Source of the DNA: an uncultured Alphaproteobacteria bacterium
GTDB lineage: Bacteria > Pseudomonadota > Alphaproteobacteria > CAAHEQ01 > UBA3637
Assembly (NCBI GenBank): GCA_944391565.1
Contig: CALXUB010000009.1
Span: 1-64,000 of the forward strand
DNA length: 64,000 nucleotides
Reading direction: 5' to 3'
Shown here: piece by piece, positions 1-11,482 of the stretch
Layout of the letters: each line of letters opens with the position of its first letter
Position numbering within the stretch: position 1 is the first letter of the stretch
Made by a program: the position numbers and the translations under genes
Notes under the pieces: generated by a model
Told to the model about the DNA's origin: nothing
Seen by the model: only the letters and a program-made list of their open reading frames with translations
The model's database searches: none

Positions 1-2
1 AG

Positions 3-710
3 CGCGACAATGGATTGTGGATAGATTGTGTGGAATGCACCCAAGACAGTCATTGTGATACGAACAACTGCGAAGCATGCGTGTCCAACCAATGTCAATC
101 CAAATGCGAAACCGGACAAACTTGCAACGGGAAAGGTTCGTGCTGCTCTAACGGTGTCGGAAACGACGGCACCTGCTGCGCTGAATTGACCTCAACCGAC
201 TGCGATACCGAAATCGATGATAACGGCTGCTCCGTCTGCAAACAAGGGTGCGATCCGGATATACAACACTCCTGCACAAACGGAACAGACACATGGTGCT
301 GCGATGTCGGACAAATGTGCGGTGATACGGTCGGAACGTGCACAACATGTAATGCTTCCTCTGCACAATATGATGAAACTCTTTGTGAAAAATGCGGATG
401 GAGTTGGGAACTTTCTGAGAGTTGGGACTATGGATACACAAACCATACATGTGGCGGCACTGCATTCTGTGAAGCACTTTTGGGAACTGGAGCTAAATGG
501 GTTCAGGCAGCAGGCTCTGGGACGCTGTGTGAGGAAAACCATATCTCTTTCGGATGTTATGAAGCCGGAACATGGTGCTGGAGCTATTCGGGCGGTTATG
601 ATGACTCTTGTCCGATGACGGAAATCATGTGTGGGTTAAGTTATGAGGATGCTGATAATTACTGTCATGTGATTGCACCATCTACGTGCATTAGTATTTA
701 CCAACCTTAA
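3..710 (+). CDS. Cys-rich (probably secreted) protein, 5'-truncated by the window edge
   Basis: The frame is open to the left edge of the window, so the N-terminus, including any signal peptide, is missing; a TTG at position 15 is not a convincing start. About 235 residues are visible, with dozens of cysteines, many in CC pairs (CCSNGVG, GTCCAEL, WCCDVG) or CxxC pairs (CEAC). Spacing is irregular and no family could be named. Such density implies an extracytoplasmic, disulfide-stabilised protein. A second Cys-rich protein lies at 49.66 kb, so these may be a surface-protein family of this lineage. A hairpin terminator follows directly. That the ORF is real is clear; its function is unknown. 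Confidence 0.8.
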   Translation, partial: RDNGLWIDCVECTQDSHCDTNNCEACVSNQCQSKCETGQTCNGKGSCCSNGVGNDGTCCAELTSTDCDTEIDDNGCSVCKQGCDPDIQHSCTNGTDTWCCDVGQMCGDTVGTCTTCNASSAQYDETLCEKCGWSWELSESWDYGYTNHTCGGTAFCEALLGTGAKWVQAAGSGTLCEENHISFGCYEAGTWCWSYSGGYDDSCPMTEIMCGLSYEDADNYCHVIAPSTCISIYQP

Positions 711-721
711 TACCATAAAAG

Positions 722-752
722 AAGACAGCCTGTGTGAACAGGCTGTCTTTTT
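722..752. terminator. Bidirectional rho-independent terminator
   Basis: A perfect 11-bp stem (AAGACAGCCTG at 722-732 with CAGGCTGTCTT at 739-749) is followed by T's on the plus strand, and the opposite strand also has a T-rich flank. It lies between the convergent Cys-rich gene and sua5. Confidence 0.85.
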
Positions 753-754
753 CA

Positions 755-1675
755 TTATTTCCGATAACTGGCTCTTTTCAACCGATCGTTTATGGCAAAC
801 CCCAAACCTTCCATTGGAATAGGCATGACGGCAATACCGGTGTATTTAGGTGTATCCAGCTGTCTGATCATGGAAAACAGGTTTGCGGCTGCTTCTTTTA
901 AATCTTCGGACGAACTAAGGTTAAGGACCGCATTGGGGGCCGGACCGAAACCCAGCAGAGCTTCACCATCAAAAGCTTCCAACGCATTCATCCGCAACGG
1001 CAAATGTGGTGCATAATGACTTTTTAACTGACCGGGACTCATGGGGGCGTCTTGATCTTTTTCAGGGCGAATCGTCGGTCCGCTGACAGCCTCAATGTCG
1101 TCAATGGATAGACCGCCATAACGCAAAACTGCAGCCTTTTCTCCCGTCACCAACAAAACCGTTGATTCCAATCCGACACGACAAGGGCCGCCATCTATGA
1201 TAAAGGGCGTTTTTTCTTTAAAAGATGTTTGAACATGCAAAGCCGTTGTCGGACTGACTTCGCCAGAGGGATTGGCAGAAGGTGCGACAATGGCTTCACC
1301 TGTTTTTTTAATCAAATCCAAAGCAATTTGGTTCTGCGGACAACGAACCGCCAAAGTGTCCAATCCGGCAGATGCTAAAAGCGATATGCGGCAATCTTTT
1401 TTGCGCTTTAAAACGAACGTGACGGGACCCGGCCAAAAAGCTTCCATCAACTTTTGTGCCAAAGGTGTCATTTCCACGTATTTAGCCGCCATTTCGGGGC
1501 TGTCCACATGTGCGATTAAGGGATTAAATGTCGGACGACCTTTCAGCTCATAAATGCTGGCTACGGCATGATCATCCGTTGCCAGAGCTCCTAAACCGTA
1601 TACCGTTTCGGTCGGGAAAACAACTAACTTTCCGGCTCGCAACAAACGAGCAGCTTCTTCAATTTCAGGTCTCAT
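755..1675 (-). CDS. sua5: L-threonylcarbamoyladenylate synthase, Sua5 type
   Basis: Makes threonylcarbamoyl-AMP from threonine, bicarbonate and ATP, the first step of the t6A37 modification of ANN-decoding tRNAs in the cytosol. The N-terminal YrdC/Sua5 domain shows VVFPTETVYGLG (about residues 18-29), KGRPTFNPLIAH, WPGPVTFVLKRK and APSANPSGEVSPT. The linker SPGQLKSHYAP and a C-terminal Sua5 domain make this the 306-residue Sua5 form rather than short TsaC. It is the last gene of a minus-strand run behind two pilus-like genes, with 8 bases between it and the 521-aa gene; that link appears to be operon packing only. The family assignment is firm. Confidence 0.95.
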   Translation of the reverse strand: MRPEIEEAARLLRAGKLVVFPTETVYGLGALATDDHAVASIYELKGRPTFNPLIAHVDSPEMAAKYVEMTPLAQKLMEAFWPGPVTFVLKRKKDCRISLLASAGLDTLAVRCPQNQIALDLIKKTGEAIVAPSANPSGEVSPTTALHVQTSFKEKTPFIIDGGPCRVGLESTVLLVTGEKAAVLRYGGLSIDDIEAVSGPTIRPEKDQDAPMSPGQLKSHYAPHLPLRMNALEAFDGEALLGFGPAPNAVLNLSSSEDLKEAAANLFSMIRQLDTPKYTGIAVMPIPMEGLGFAINDRLKRASYRK

Positions 1676-1683
1676 TTCAAATC

Positions 1684-3249
1684 CTATTCTTCCGGACGAT
1701 CCTTTTCAGGCACCGTAAACGCGCTTTCATCATAGACACAATAAGTATGAATCAGTCCTCTGAGTGAAGCATCGGAAATAACCCAAGAGTCATCCGACGG
1801 ATTGTAGCGTTGAGCCGTAATTGTCCAATTGCCCGTTGCATTCGGGCTTTCTTTGCTGACAGCCTCTTTGGTCCCGATAATGAAGCGATATCCACCGCTT
1901 AAACGAGCCCAGCCTTGATAACTGTCATGAGGTGTTTGATCGGCAATGGCTTGTTCCAATTGTTCTTTTTCCGTAAACATACCGGAACCTTGAACCATGG
2001 AAGTCGAAACCGTGACAGCCGGTGCATAACCGACAGGACAACTTGGAATTGGAACAGTCCAGGGATTGCCTGTCAGAGTATGTCCGGAAGAAATACCGGC
2101 GTAAACCTCACCGGTAGATCCGGTGACCGCATAGAAAATGTCTTTTAACACATAGTTCGGCAGAATATCGCTGAGCCGTGCACCGCCGCGTGATGTTAAT
2201 TTAATATCATTCATAACGGATGTATAAGCCGGATCCAGTTGATATTCATCATATTTGACTGTGCCGTCGGCGTTGGTTTCGCGCGTTTCTCCGGCAGTCG
2301 ATTGTGAGGCTTCAATCTTTTGTCCCGTTCGGATTTGTCCTTTGTCAATATAGACAACGCCCGTATCTCCATTGACTTCAAATAAAGGAGTGCATTCAGG
2401 AGAAATAGGCGATTCCGCCGTTAAATCTTCTTCGGTTTGGCCATACTTGACGCGTACTGTATTGTTGCCGTAATTCTCAATACAAGACGTAATGTCATTC
2501 GGACCAATGGATAAAAACTCCCGCACGTTCATGCGTGTGGCAACAGCTGTGTCCGCCTGCATGGTTTTTCCTTGGAAATGTTCCAACTTGACATCTTTTA
2601 AAATCGCCGAGTTGGTCGCATCGTTAAAGGCCGTCACGGCCACAATCGTGTTTAAAGGTAAAGTGGTGTCCAATTCCCAAGCACCCTGCATCCCGCTGAT
2701 GATGCGTTGCGAAGACACATCAGGATCCTGAACAACGACACCGCCGTCCAAACCAATCAAAGAAGCAATCCTGGCGGCTCGGCGCAGGTTGAAACTCTCG
2801 CCGACATTCCGGCTGATAGTGGCATAAATGACCGGCCGGTAATCCGATACGTTTCCGGCACTGTCAGATCGGCTGGGCACCGTATAGCCGTATAATTCAT
2901 AGATGTAATCGGCCAGAATATCGCTGGTCCCGCTGAAGAAAGGAACAATGTCTGCCGTATTGACGGCGTCGCAAGCATAAATCTCGCCATCCGGTGTCGC
3001 CGTGTAAGAGTCGTTTTCATCTGTCAAGCTGCAATTTTGCGCAATTTGAAATTCGTTTGCTTGAATATAAGCGGCAACAGCATCCTTAACGGCTCGGATT
3101 TCCGTGGCAATCTGTGTGTTAATAATTTCTTCGTTGCGTCGTGAAATCTGTTGAAACAGCAGGGGCGTAATTAACGCCAGCAGTCCTAATACGGCGATGA
3201 TTTCGATCATCAGCGATCCTGTTTGTGTTTTGCGTGTGATGTTTGACAT
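1684..3249 (-). CDS. PilV-like minor pilin / pilus tip adhesin candidate (prepilin-type protein)
   Basis: Has a class III prepilin signal: a short basic leader ending TQTG, then a mature start SLMIE with the conserved Glu at +5 and a hydrophobic helix (AVLGLLALITPLLF). The following stretch, rich in Asn and Gln and ending AAYIQANE, resembles the N-terminus of PilV tip adhesins of type IVb pili. The remaining roughly 450 residues form an extracytoplasmic region with scattered cysteines and a Pro/Gly-rich C-terminal part (IPSCPVGYAP). The start at 3249 has AGAGGATC upstream. It follows the 232-aa membrane protein by 16 bases and is probably co-transcribed with it. A prepilin is clear; the PilV relationship rests on the N-terminal pattern and overall size. 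Confidence 0.65.
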   Translation of the reverse strand: MSNITRKTQTGSLMIEIIAVLGLLALITPLLFQQISRRNEEIINTQIATEIRAVKDAVAAYIQANEFQIAQNCSLTDENDSYTATPDGEIYACDAVNTADIVPFFSGTSDILADYIYELYGYTVPSRSDSAGNVSDYRPVIYATISRNVGESFNLRRAARIASLIGLDGGVVVQDPDVSSQRIISGMQGAWELDTTLPLNTIVAVTAFNDATNSAILKDVKLEHFQGKTMQADTAVATRMNVREFLSIGPNDITSCIENYGNNTVRVKYGQTEEDLTAESPISPECTPLFEVNGDTGVVYIDKGQIRTGQKIEASQSTAGETRETNADGTVKYDEYQLDPAYTSVMNDIKLTSRGGARLSDILPNYVLKDIFYAVTGSTGEVYAGISSGHTLTGNPWTVPIPSCPVGYAPAVTVSTSMVQGSGMFTEKEQLEQAIADQTPHDSYQGWARLSGGYRFIIGTKEAVSKESPNATGNWTITAQRYNPSDDSWVISDASLRGLIHTYCVYDESAFTVPEKDRPEE

Positions 3250-3265
3250 GTGATCCTCTCTTCGT

Positions 3266-3964
3266 TTAAGGCAAGTTTGTCACCGAAATCAAAGTCGGTT
3301 GATTGTTTTCGTCCAATTCATAGGCGGCCGACAACCGTGACAGGCAAACAAGGCTGCCTGTCGGGATTTCATGAGCGATGGTTGTCGGAACGTCCGCAGT
3401 TAAAAAACGGGTGTTATTGAGTTTGCAAACGCCGTTTTGACAAGTGACGGTGCCGCAGTTGGTTTGCAAATGGTAGTTTTCCGAATAATCTGTTAGAAAA
3501 ACTTTTTCACCCAAAGATCGAGGCGCCAAAGCGGCGATATACGCGCTGAAATGCAACGGCGGTTCTCCGTACGTGACCAGGTAGTCCGTTGTGCCGCTCG
3601 GATAAGCGTCCGTAGGTGCCGTGACGGCGCAGGTATCTGCCGGTTGGCCGGTTGCGTTGTTCAGACAGAAAATGCGACTGACGGGGGAGATATCCGAAAA
3701 AATAAAACCGTCCGGCAAATAAATCCGATACGTTTCTTCCGATAAAGTAAATGTTCCGTTTTCAGGAACCAAATCAACATAAACAGGAACGCCGCCCTTT
3801 TGCAACGTAATGCCTTGCAGGGCTGCCGTGTGCTGTGTGATGACTTCGGAAATGGCGGCATTTGCTTCGGGCTTATCCACGATTTTCAAAGCATCCGAAC
3901 GCGGATAAAAACCGTAAATGATGATTGTCACGAAAAATGTTAAAACGGCCAGCCAAAAAAACAT
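3266..3964 (-). CDS. Membrane-anchored protein, possibly pilus-associated
   Basis: 232 residues. It opens with an uncleaved-looking membrane segment (FFWLAVLTFFVTIIIYGFYP), followed by an extracytoplasmic domain with several cysteines (CLNNATG, CAVTAPT, NCGTVTCQNGVC). No prepilin cleavage motif is visible and I do not recognise a family. The start has AAGGA at a good distance. It sits directly before the PilV-like gene on the same strand, so a partner role in pilus assembly is an inference from context only. Confidence 0.6.
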   Translation of the reverse strand: MFFWLAVLTFFVTIIIYGFYPRSDALKIVDKPEANAAISEVITQHTAALQGITLQKGGVPVYVDLVPENGTFTLSEETYRIYLPDGFIFSDISPVSRIFCLNNATGQPADTCAVTAPTDAYPSGTTDYLVTYGEPPLHFSAYIAALAPRSLGEKVFLTDYSENYHLQTNCGTVTCQNGVCKLNNTRFLTADVPTTIAHEIPTGSLVCLSRLSAAYELDENNQPTLISVTNLP

Positions 3965-4040
3965 GTTTAATTCCTTTTTTTTACCCCTTCCATGGAGTGT
4001 ATCTTTTTTTGTTTTTTATTTCAATGAAAAAATGCGGTTT

Positions 4041-4724
4041 TTACAGAAAAGAATGCAGCTCTGCCGCATGATCATTCAACCATTTTTTCGCGCGACGTGT
4101 GTCGGCATTGAGTTCGGCCACTTTTTTCCAAAAAGCACGGGAATGGTTCATTTCAGCCAAATGTGCCGCTTCGTGGATAATGACATAGTCTAAGACATAT
4201 AATGGCGCCAGGCCTAAACGCCAGCAAAAAGCCAAATGTCCTTCGGATGTACAGCTGCCCCAGCGCGAAACGGTGTCTTTGATTGTCACTCGCGTGACTG
4301 ATTTATTTAGCAGACGAGCCGTGTCTTTGGCTTTGACAACGGCGTAATCCGCAACCTGTTTTTTGATAAAATCTTTGACACGTCGGTGCAGATGTTCGGC
4401 GTTTCCCGTCACAATCAAGCAATCGCCTTCGATAAAGGCGCCGCCGCGCCGGTTTTCTTCGTGTTTGATGCAAAGCGTTCGCCCCAAAATACAAAGCGTC
4501 ATTCCGTCGCTAAAACAGGTTTTTGGCGGTGTCAGTTTCAGTTGCGCTTGGAGCCAGACAAAATGACTTTCTACAAACTTTTGCGCCATAAAAACAGGAT
4601 ATAAAAAAGGAATAATAACTTGCGGTCGTCCGGTTTTACGATCGATTTTCAGTTTGACCGTGCGAGCACCGGTTTTGCGAATCACCTCCACGTCGATACC
4701 GAAGACAGTTATAGGTCGGACCAT
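4041..4724 (-). CDS. YgjP/DUF45-family zinc metallopeptidase
   Basis: 227 residues. The signature is near the C-terminus: DTVSRWGSCTSEGHLAF, WRLGLAPLYVLDYVIIHE, then HEAAHLAEMNHSRAFW. HExxH supplies two zinc ligands and the catalytic Glu, and the later NHSxxFW is typical of the YgjP-like family (M48-related, SprT-like fold). Length fits the family. Its start overlaps the end of the YcgN-like gene by 16 bp, suggesting translational coupling. The physiological substrate of this family is not known to me. Confidence 0.88.
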   Translation of the reverse strand: MVRPITVFGIDVEVIRKTGARTVKLKIDRKTGRPQVIIPFLYPVFMAQKFVESHFVWLQAQLKLTPPKTCFSDGMTLCILGRTLCIKHEENRRGGAFIEGDCLIVTGNAEHLHRRVKDFIKKQVADYAVVKAKDTARLLNKSVTRVTIKDTVSRWGSCTSEGHLAFCWRLGLAPLYVLDYVIIHEAAHLAEMNHSRAFWKKVAELNADTRRAKKWLNDHAAELHSFL

Positions 4725-5173
4725 GAAATCACATGCTCCCTTAAGTCAACGGGCTGATGGAACGCTTCGGCTCTGTTTTTGACCGAGATGCCCATTTGAT
4801 GAATGCTTTTGTGCGATCCAGATACCAGATAGTGCCACGGCGGCAATCGCTTTTTCTTTAAAACCCACAGGTAAGCACAGGTTTTAGGAAGGTATTTGGC
4901 ATATTTACGCACATTTCGCGGGGTCAGTTTAATGCATTCGGGAACGGTATCCCATCGATTGGCGTAATCACGGCACAGGCCTGTTTTGACATCCAGCAAC
5001 GGACAACCGATATTGGTAAAACGAACCCGCCAAACGCCGATTTTAATTAAACAGCATTTGCCGCATCGATCACACAGGCTTTCCCATTCAGCCGATGTCA
5101 TTTGGTTCAGTTTTTTGCATTTCCAAAAGGGTCTTTGGTCTGCATTGGCGGATTTTTTAAAAAAACGAAACAT
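4709..5173 (-). CDS. YcgN/UPF0260-family Cys-cluster protein
   Basis: 154 residues with the YkgJ/YcgN cysteine pattern: CDRCGKCCLIKI near residue 35, then CPLLDVKTGLC and CIKLTP. The cysteines probably bind a metal or Fe-S cluster; biochemical function is unestablished. The start codon has AGAGGAAAA upstream. It is the first gene of a two-gene minus-strand unit with the YgjP-like peptidase. About 125 AT-rich bases separate it from the divergent gene at 5301, so this interval should carry both promoters. Confidence 0.85.
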   Translation of the reverse strand: MFRFFKKSANADQRPFWKCKKLNQMTSAEWESLCDRCGKCCLIKIGVWRVRFTNIGCPLLDVKTGLCRDYANRWDTVPECIKLTPRNVRKYAKYLPKTCAYLWVLKKKRLPPWHYLVSGSHKSIHQMGISVKNRAEAFHQPVDLREHVISWSDL

Positions 5174-5300
5174 TTTTTTCCTCTATTGATGAATATAGAA
5201 AAAATATCGATATTTCTCAACAAAAACCATAAAAATTTGATGACAAAGAAAAGATTATTGGGTAAATTAAAAAAATAAACACATAAATAAGGAGAGAAAA

Positions 5301-5537
5301 ATGCGCGAGACGTTCCGTCAGATTTTTGAGTGGATTGTCATTTTGGCGATTGTTTTGGGTGCTTTATGGCTGATTTGGGGAATAAAGCCGATGGAAGTGC
5401 CCGGAAAGATCATGTCGCTGTTTTCCACCTCAAAAGAAGTCGTGGTTGAAGGGGCTCAGGATGTTTCCAACTCGTCCCAAGGGTTGATGGGACGCGAGGA
5501 TCGTCAGCTGGAACGTTTGTCCGATAAAATCAAATAA
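5301..5537 (+). CDS. Small single-pass membrane protein, unknown function
   Basis: 78 residues with a strong RBS (AAGGAGAG). One N-terminal hydrophobic segment (WIVILAIVLGALWLIWGI, about residues 11-28) is followed by a polar C-terminal part ending in a charged helix (REDRQLERLSDKIK). No family recognised. The next gene, 9 bases downstream, also encodes a single-pass protein, so the pair may form one membrane unit. Confidence 0.7.
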   Translation: MRETFRQIFEWIVILAIVLGALWLIWGIKPMEVPGKIMSLFSTSKEVVVEGAQDVSNSSQGLMGREDRQLERLSDKIK

Positions 5538-5546
5538 GGAGACGCA

Positions 5547-6014
5547 ATGCCCCAAAAACACAAGAAAAAAACACCGCTGCCGGCTTTGCATCAAGCTGGC
5601 CAGAGCGTTGGTGCTTTTCTTTTATTATTGAACCATTATTTTATTCCGATTGTTTTAATTCTTTTGACGGCGGCTATATTGTATTTCGCCCATTATAAAT
5701 ATAAGGATTTGGTGAAAGATCATACGCGTCAATCGGATTTTTTACCTTCCGTTTTTGTTGATGAGTCTGAACATCAAGCTGTTCCGCCACCCGCTTTGGT
5801 CGACTTGGCCGATTTGCCCTCGCCGATTGAACCTGCAAAACCGGCACCGGCCACACCTCAGCCCGGAGACGAATGGTTGGAAACGACGGATTTTGCTCCG
5901 GATATGGAGCCTTTTATGCCCCCCGAAGAGGATCCATCTTTGCCGCTTATCCAAGAAGAAGTCCGGCAACGTTTGCAAGAAATCGAGCAGAATGTTCTTT
6001 CGAGGTTGAAATAA
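5547..6014 (+). CDS. Single-pass membrane protein with Pro-rich linker, unknown
   Basis: 155 residues. A basic N-terminus (PQKHKKKTPLP) precedes one membrane segment (about 30-48, PIVLILLTAAILYFA). Then comes a Pro/Ala/Glu-rich region (PIEPAKPAPATPQPGDEW) and a short C-terminal helix (EEVRQRLQEIEQNVLSRLK). The Pro-rich stretch could span periplasm or act as a flexible linker. RBS AAGGAG lies just upstream. No recognised family; co-transcribed with 5301-5537. Confidence 0.7.
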   Translation: MPQKHKKKTPLPALHQAGQSVGAFLLLLNHYFIPIVLILLTAAILYFAHYKYKDLVKDHTRQSDFLPSVFVDESEHQAVPPPALVDLADLPSPIEPAKPAPATPQPGDEWLETTDFAPDMEPFMPPEEDPSLPLIQEEVRQRLQEIEQNVLSRLK

Positions 6015-6079
6015 ATCTTGATCAATTCAATTTTTGGTTGTATTCTTTTCCATCAGGGAAAGTTGGGGGAGAGTTTTTT

Positions 6080-6595
6080 ATGGTCAAAAAACGCATTTTG
6101 TATTTGCTGCATAATGCGCAAGGGCGGCGGGCAACAGCGCAAATGCGCGATTTTGACCGGCCTTTGACGATGAAGGGGCGTCAGCAGCTCAAAAAGTTAA
6201 AACATCATTTGTCTCGGTTTCCGATTGAGCCGGATTTGGTTTTTTGTTCCAAAGCGCGTCGTGCTCGTGAAACATATGATGAACTGATGCCGTTCTGTCA
6301 CGAAGCGCATGTCGTTTTTCCGGATTTTTTATATCTGGCCAGTGAGTATACACTGTTGGAGCTGTTGAATCTAGTGGATGATACCATTGAACAGATTATG
6401 ATTATCGGGCATGGACCGGCGTTGTTAAAGTTCGTTCAATTACTGGTACCGAACTCTGTTGAAATTCAATGCAAAATGCCGACCGGATGTCCGCCGGCAT
6501 CCTTGGTGCGCTTATCACTGCCGTTTCATTACGGATGGCAGGGATTTAACCTGAAACAAGCACAGTTGGAGGAAATTTTTATTCCTGACGCATAA
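6080..6595 (+). CDS. SixA-like histidine-phosphatase-family protein with altered active site
   Basis: 171 residues from ATG 6080, which has a GGGGGAGAG ribosome site; a longer reading into the previous gene is not needed. The fold signature is that of short SixA-type phosphohistidine phosphatases: a strand RILYLL at the start, FDRPLTMKGR, the CSKARRARETYDEL block supplying arginines 60-62, and IMIIGHGPALL with His111. In this family the first strand ends in Arg-His, where His is the phosphorylated nucleophile. Here the aligned residues are His11-Asn12 (LLHNAQG), so the nucleophile seems lost. SixA is known to act on a phosphotransfer protein of the nitrogen PTS; ptsN is also in this window. 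Probably a pseudo-enzyme or one with changed chemistry. Confidence 0.75.
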   Translation: MVKKRILYLLHNAQGRRATAQMRDFDRPLTMKGRQQLKKLKHHLSRFPIEPDLVFCSKARRARETYDELMPFCHEAHVVFPDFLYLASEYTLLELLNLVDDTIEQIMIIGHGPALLKFVQLLVPNSVEIQCKMPTGCPPASLVRLSLPFHYGWQGFNLKQAQLEEIFIPDA

Positions 6596-6669
6596 AAATA
6601 AAAGTGTTTTCTTGCAGGCTTTTCGGCTTTGTGCTACAACTAAAAAAAGGCTTTATAAAGGGGAAAAAA

Positions 6670-8510
6670 ATGGTAGCAACAGTGCAGAAAACAAAGAAAA
6701 AGAAACAATCCGGACAAGAAAAGTTCTGCTGTGAAGAATTGTATGTGGATGTTATGACTTCCCATGCGCTCACGGAAAAACAACAAACGCGGATGATTGA
6801 GTTGGTTTCTCGTTCTTTGGGTGTTAAGAAAGTTTTGCTGAACATTAAAATTAATCCCGCTTTACTGGGTGGGTTCCAGCTTCAAATCGGTTCTTCGTTG
6901 ATTGATGCGTCCGTTCGGACAAAGCTGTTGCGGCTTCAAAAAGCGCTGGATAAAGTGTCTTTGGCGAATCTGTCAGCTGAAGGATTCGGCAAATTGCTTC
7001 AACAATTGTCTCAGGAAGAAGACGTGCATCCCAAAGTCATGCAGGTCGGTCGTGTCGTTTCCGTCAAAGACGGTATTGCACGTGTCGCCGGAATGAAACG
7101 CACGCGGGCCGGGGAATTGATTGATTTCCCGAATAATGTAAAAGGAATTGTCTTTAATTTAAATCCGGATTATTCGGATATTGTCTTACTTTCCAACGCT
7201 TCAACGTTGGAAGAGGGCGATTTGGCGGTTCAGACGGGCGATGTTCCGAAAGTGCCTGTTGGAAAAGGATTGATCGGTCGGGTTGTTAATGCGTTGGGAG
7301 AGCCTATCGACGGAGCCGGTGAAATCAAAGCCGAAGCCAAAATGCCTTTGGAGGCGCCTTCGCCGGGCATTATTGATCGGCAATCTGTTAAAACGCCTTT
7401 CCAAACCGGTATTAAAGTGATTGATGCTTTGGTTCCGATCGGACTGGGACAGCGTGAGTTGATTGTCGGAGATCGTCAGACCGGGAAAACATCGTTGATT
7501 ATTGACAGTATTCTAAACCAACAGAAAACCAACACTCAAGCTAAGTCCGAAAAAGAAAAAGTTTATTGCATTTATGTTGCCGTGGGGCAGAAACAATCAA
7601 CGGTCGCCGATGTGCAACGCGTTTTGCAAAATGCCGGAGCCATGAACTATACAACAATTGTTTCGGCGGCAGCATCGGATATGGCTTCTTTGCAGTATCT
7701 GGCCCCTTTTACGGGAGCCACCATCGGTGAATATTTCCGGGACAACGGGATGAACGCAGTTGTTTTCTTTGATGATTTGTCAAAGCATGCGAATGCTTAT
7801 CGTCAAATTTCGTTGTTGCTGCGTCGTCCCCCGGGACGAGAAGCATATCCCGGCGATATTTTCTATCTGCATTCGCGTTTATTGGAACGAGCTGCGATGA
7901 TGAGTGATGAAAAGGGCGGTGGTTCTTTGACGGCTCTGCCGGTTGTTGAAACACAGGAAGGCGATGTATCGGCTTATATTCCGACAAATGTGATTTCCAT
8001 TACAGACGGTCAAATTTTTTTGGAATCAACATTGTTCCATCAAGGCGTTCGACCGGCTGTTAATGTCGGGCTTTCCGTCAGCCGTGTGGGATCCAAGGCT
8101 CAACGGCCGCTTTTAGCTAAGATTTCCGGATCCATGAAATTGGATTTGGCGCAATACCGTGAAATGCTGTCTTTTGCGCAAATTGCTTCTGACTTGGAAG
8201 AATCAACGCAAGCATTGCTGCGCAAAGGGGTTCGTATGACGGAAGTGTTGAAGCAAAAACTGCATCAGCCTTTATCTTTTGAGGAAGAGTTTATCTCGAT
8301 TTATGCTGTCGTTAAGGGCTATTTAGCCTCGATGGAACCGTCGGATATTCCGTCATTTGAAAGTGAAATGCTGGAGCAAATTCGTCTTAATCAGCCATAT
8401 TTGTTGGAGCAAATCGGCAAGGCTGCGAAAATAACGGCCGTTTTGGAACGGGATTTGGATGAGGTTTTAAAAGAGCTCGTCAGTGATTACATGGAGAAAA
8501 AACTGAAAAA

Positions 8511-8514
<4 letters not shown>
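6670..8514 (+). CDS. atpA: F1-ATPase delta(C-terminal domain)-alpha fusion protein
   Basis: 614 residues from ATG 6670 (AAAGGGG ribosome site). Residues about 25-93 match the C-terminal domain of subunit delta (AtpH/OSCP): VDVMTSHALTEKQQTRMIEL, then LLGGFQLQIGSSLIDASVR. Residues from about 100 on are a complete alpha subunit: N-terminal helix (AEGFGKLLQQL), beta-barrel, P-loop GDRQTGKT at 267-274 (about 98 residues later than in E. coli AtpA), DDLSKHANAYRQISLLLRRP, and the arginine-finger region SVSRVG. The N-terminal helical-bundle domain of delta is absent, and no separate atpH is present; the gene upstream is the SixA-like one. The order (delta)alpha-gamma-beta-epsilon is the normal F1 order, so the fusion is at the usual gene junction. 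F0 genes are not in the window. No internal start with a good RBS was seen for a free alpha. Confidence 0.93.
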
Positions 8515-11478
<2,964 letters not shown>

Positions 11479-11482
<4 letters not shown>

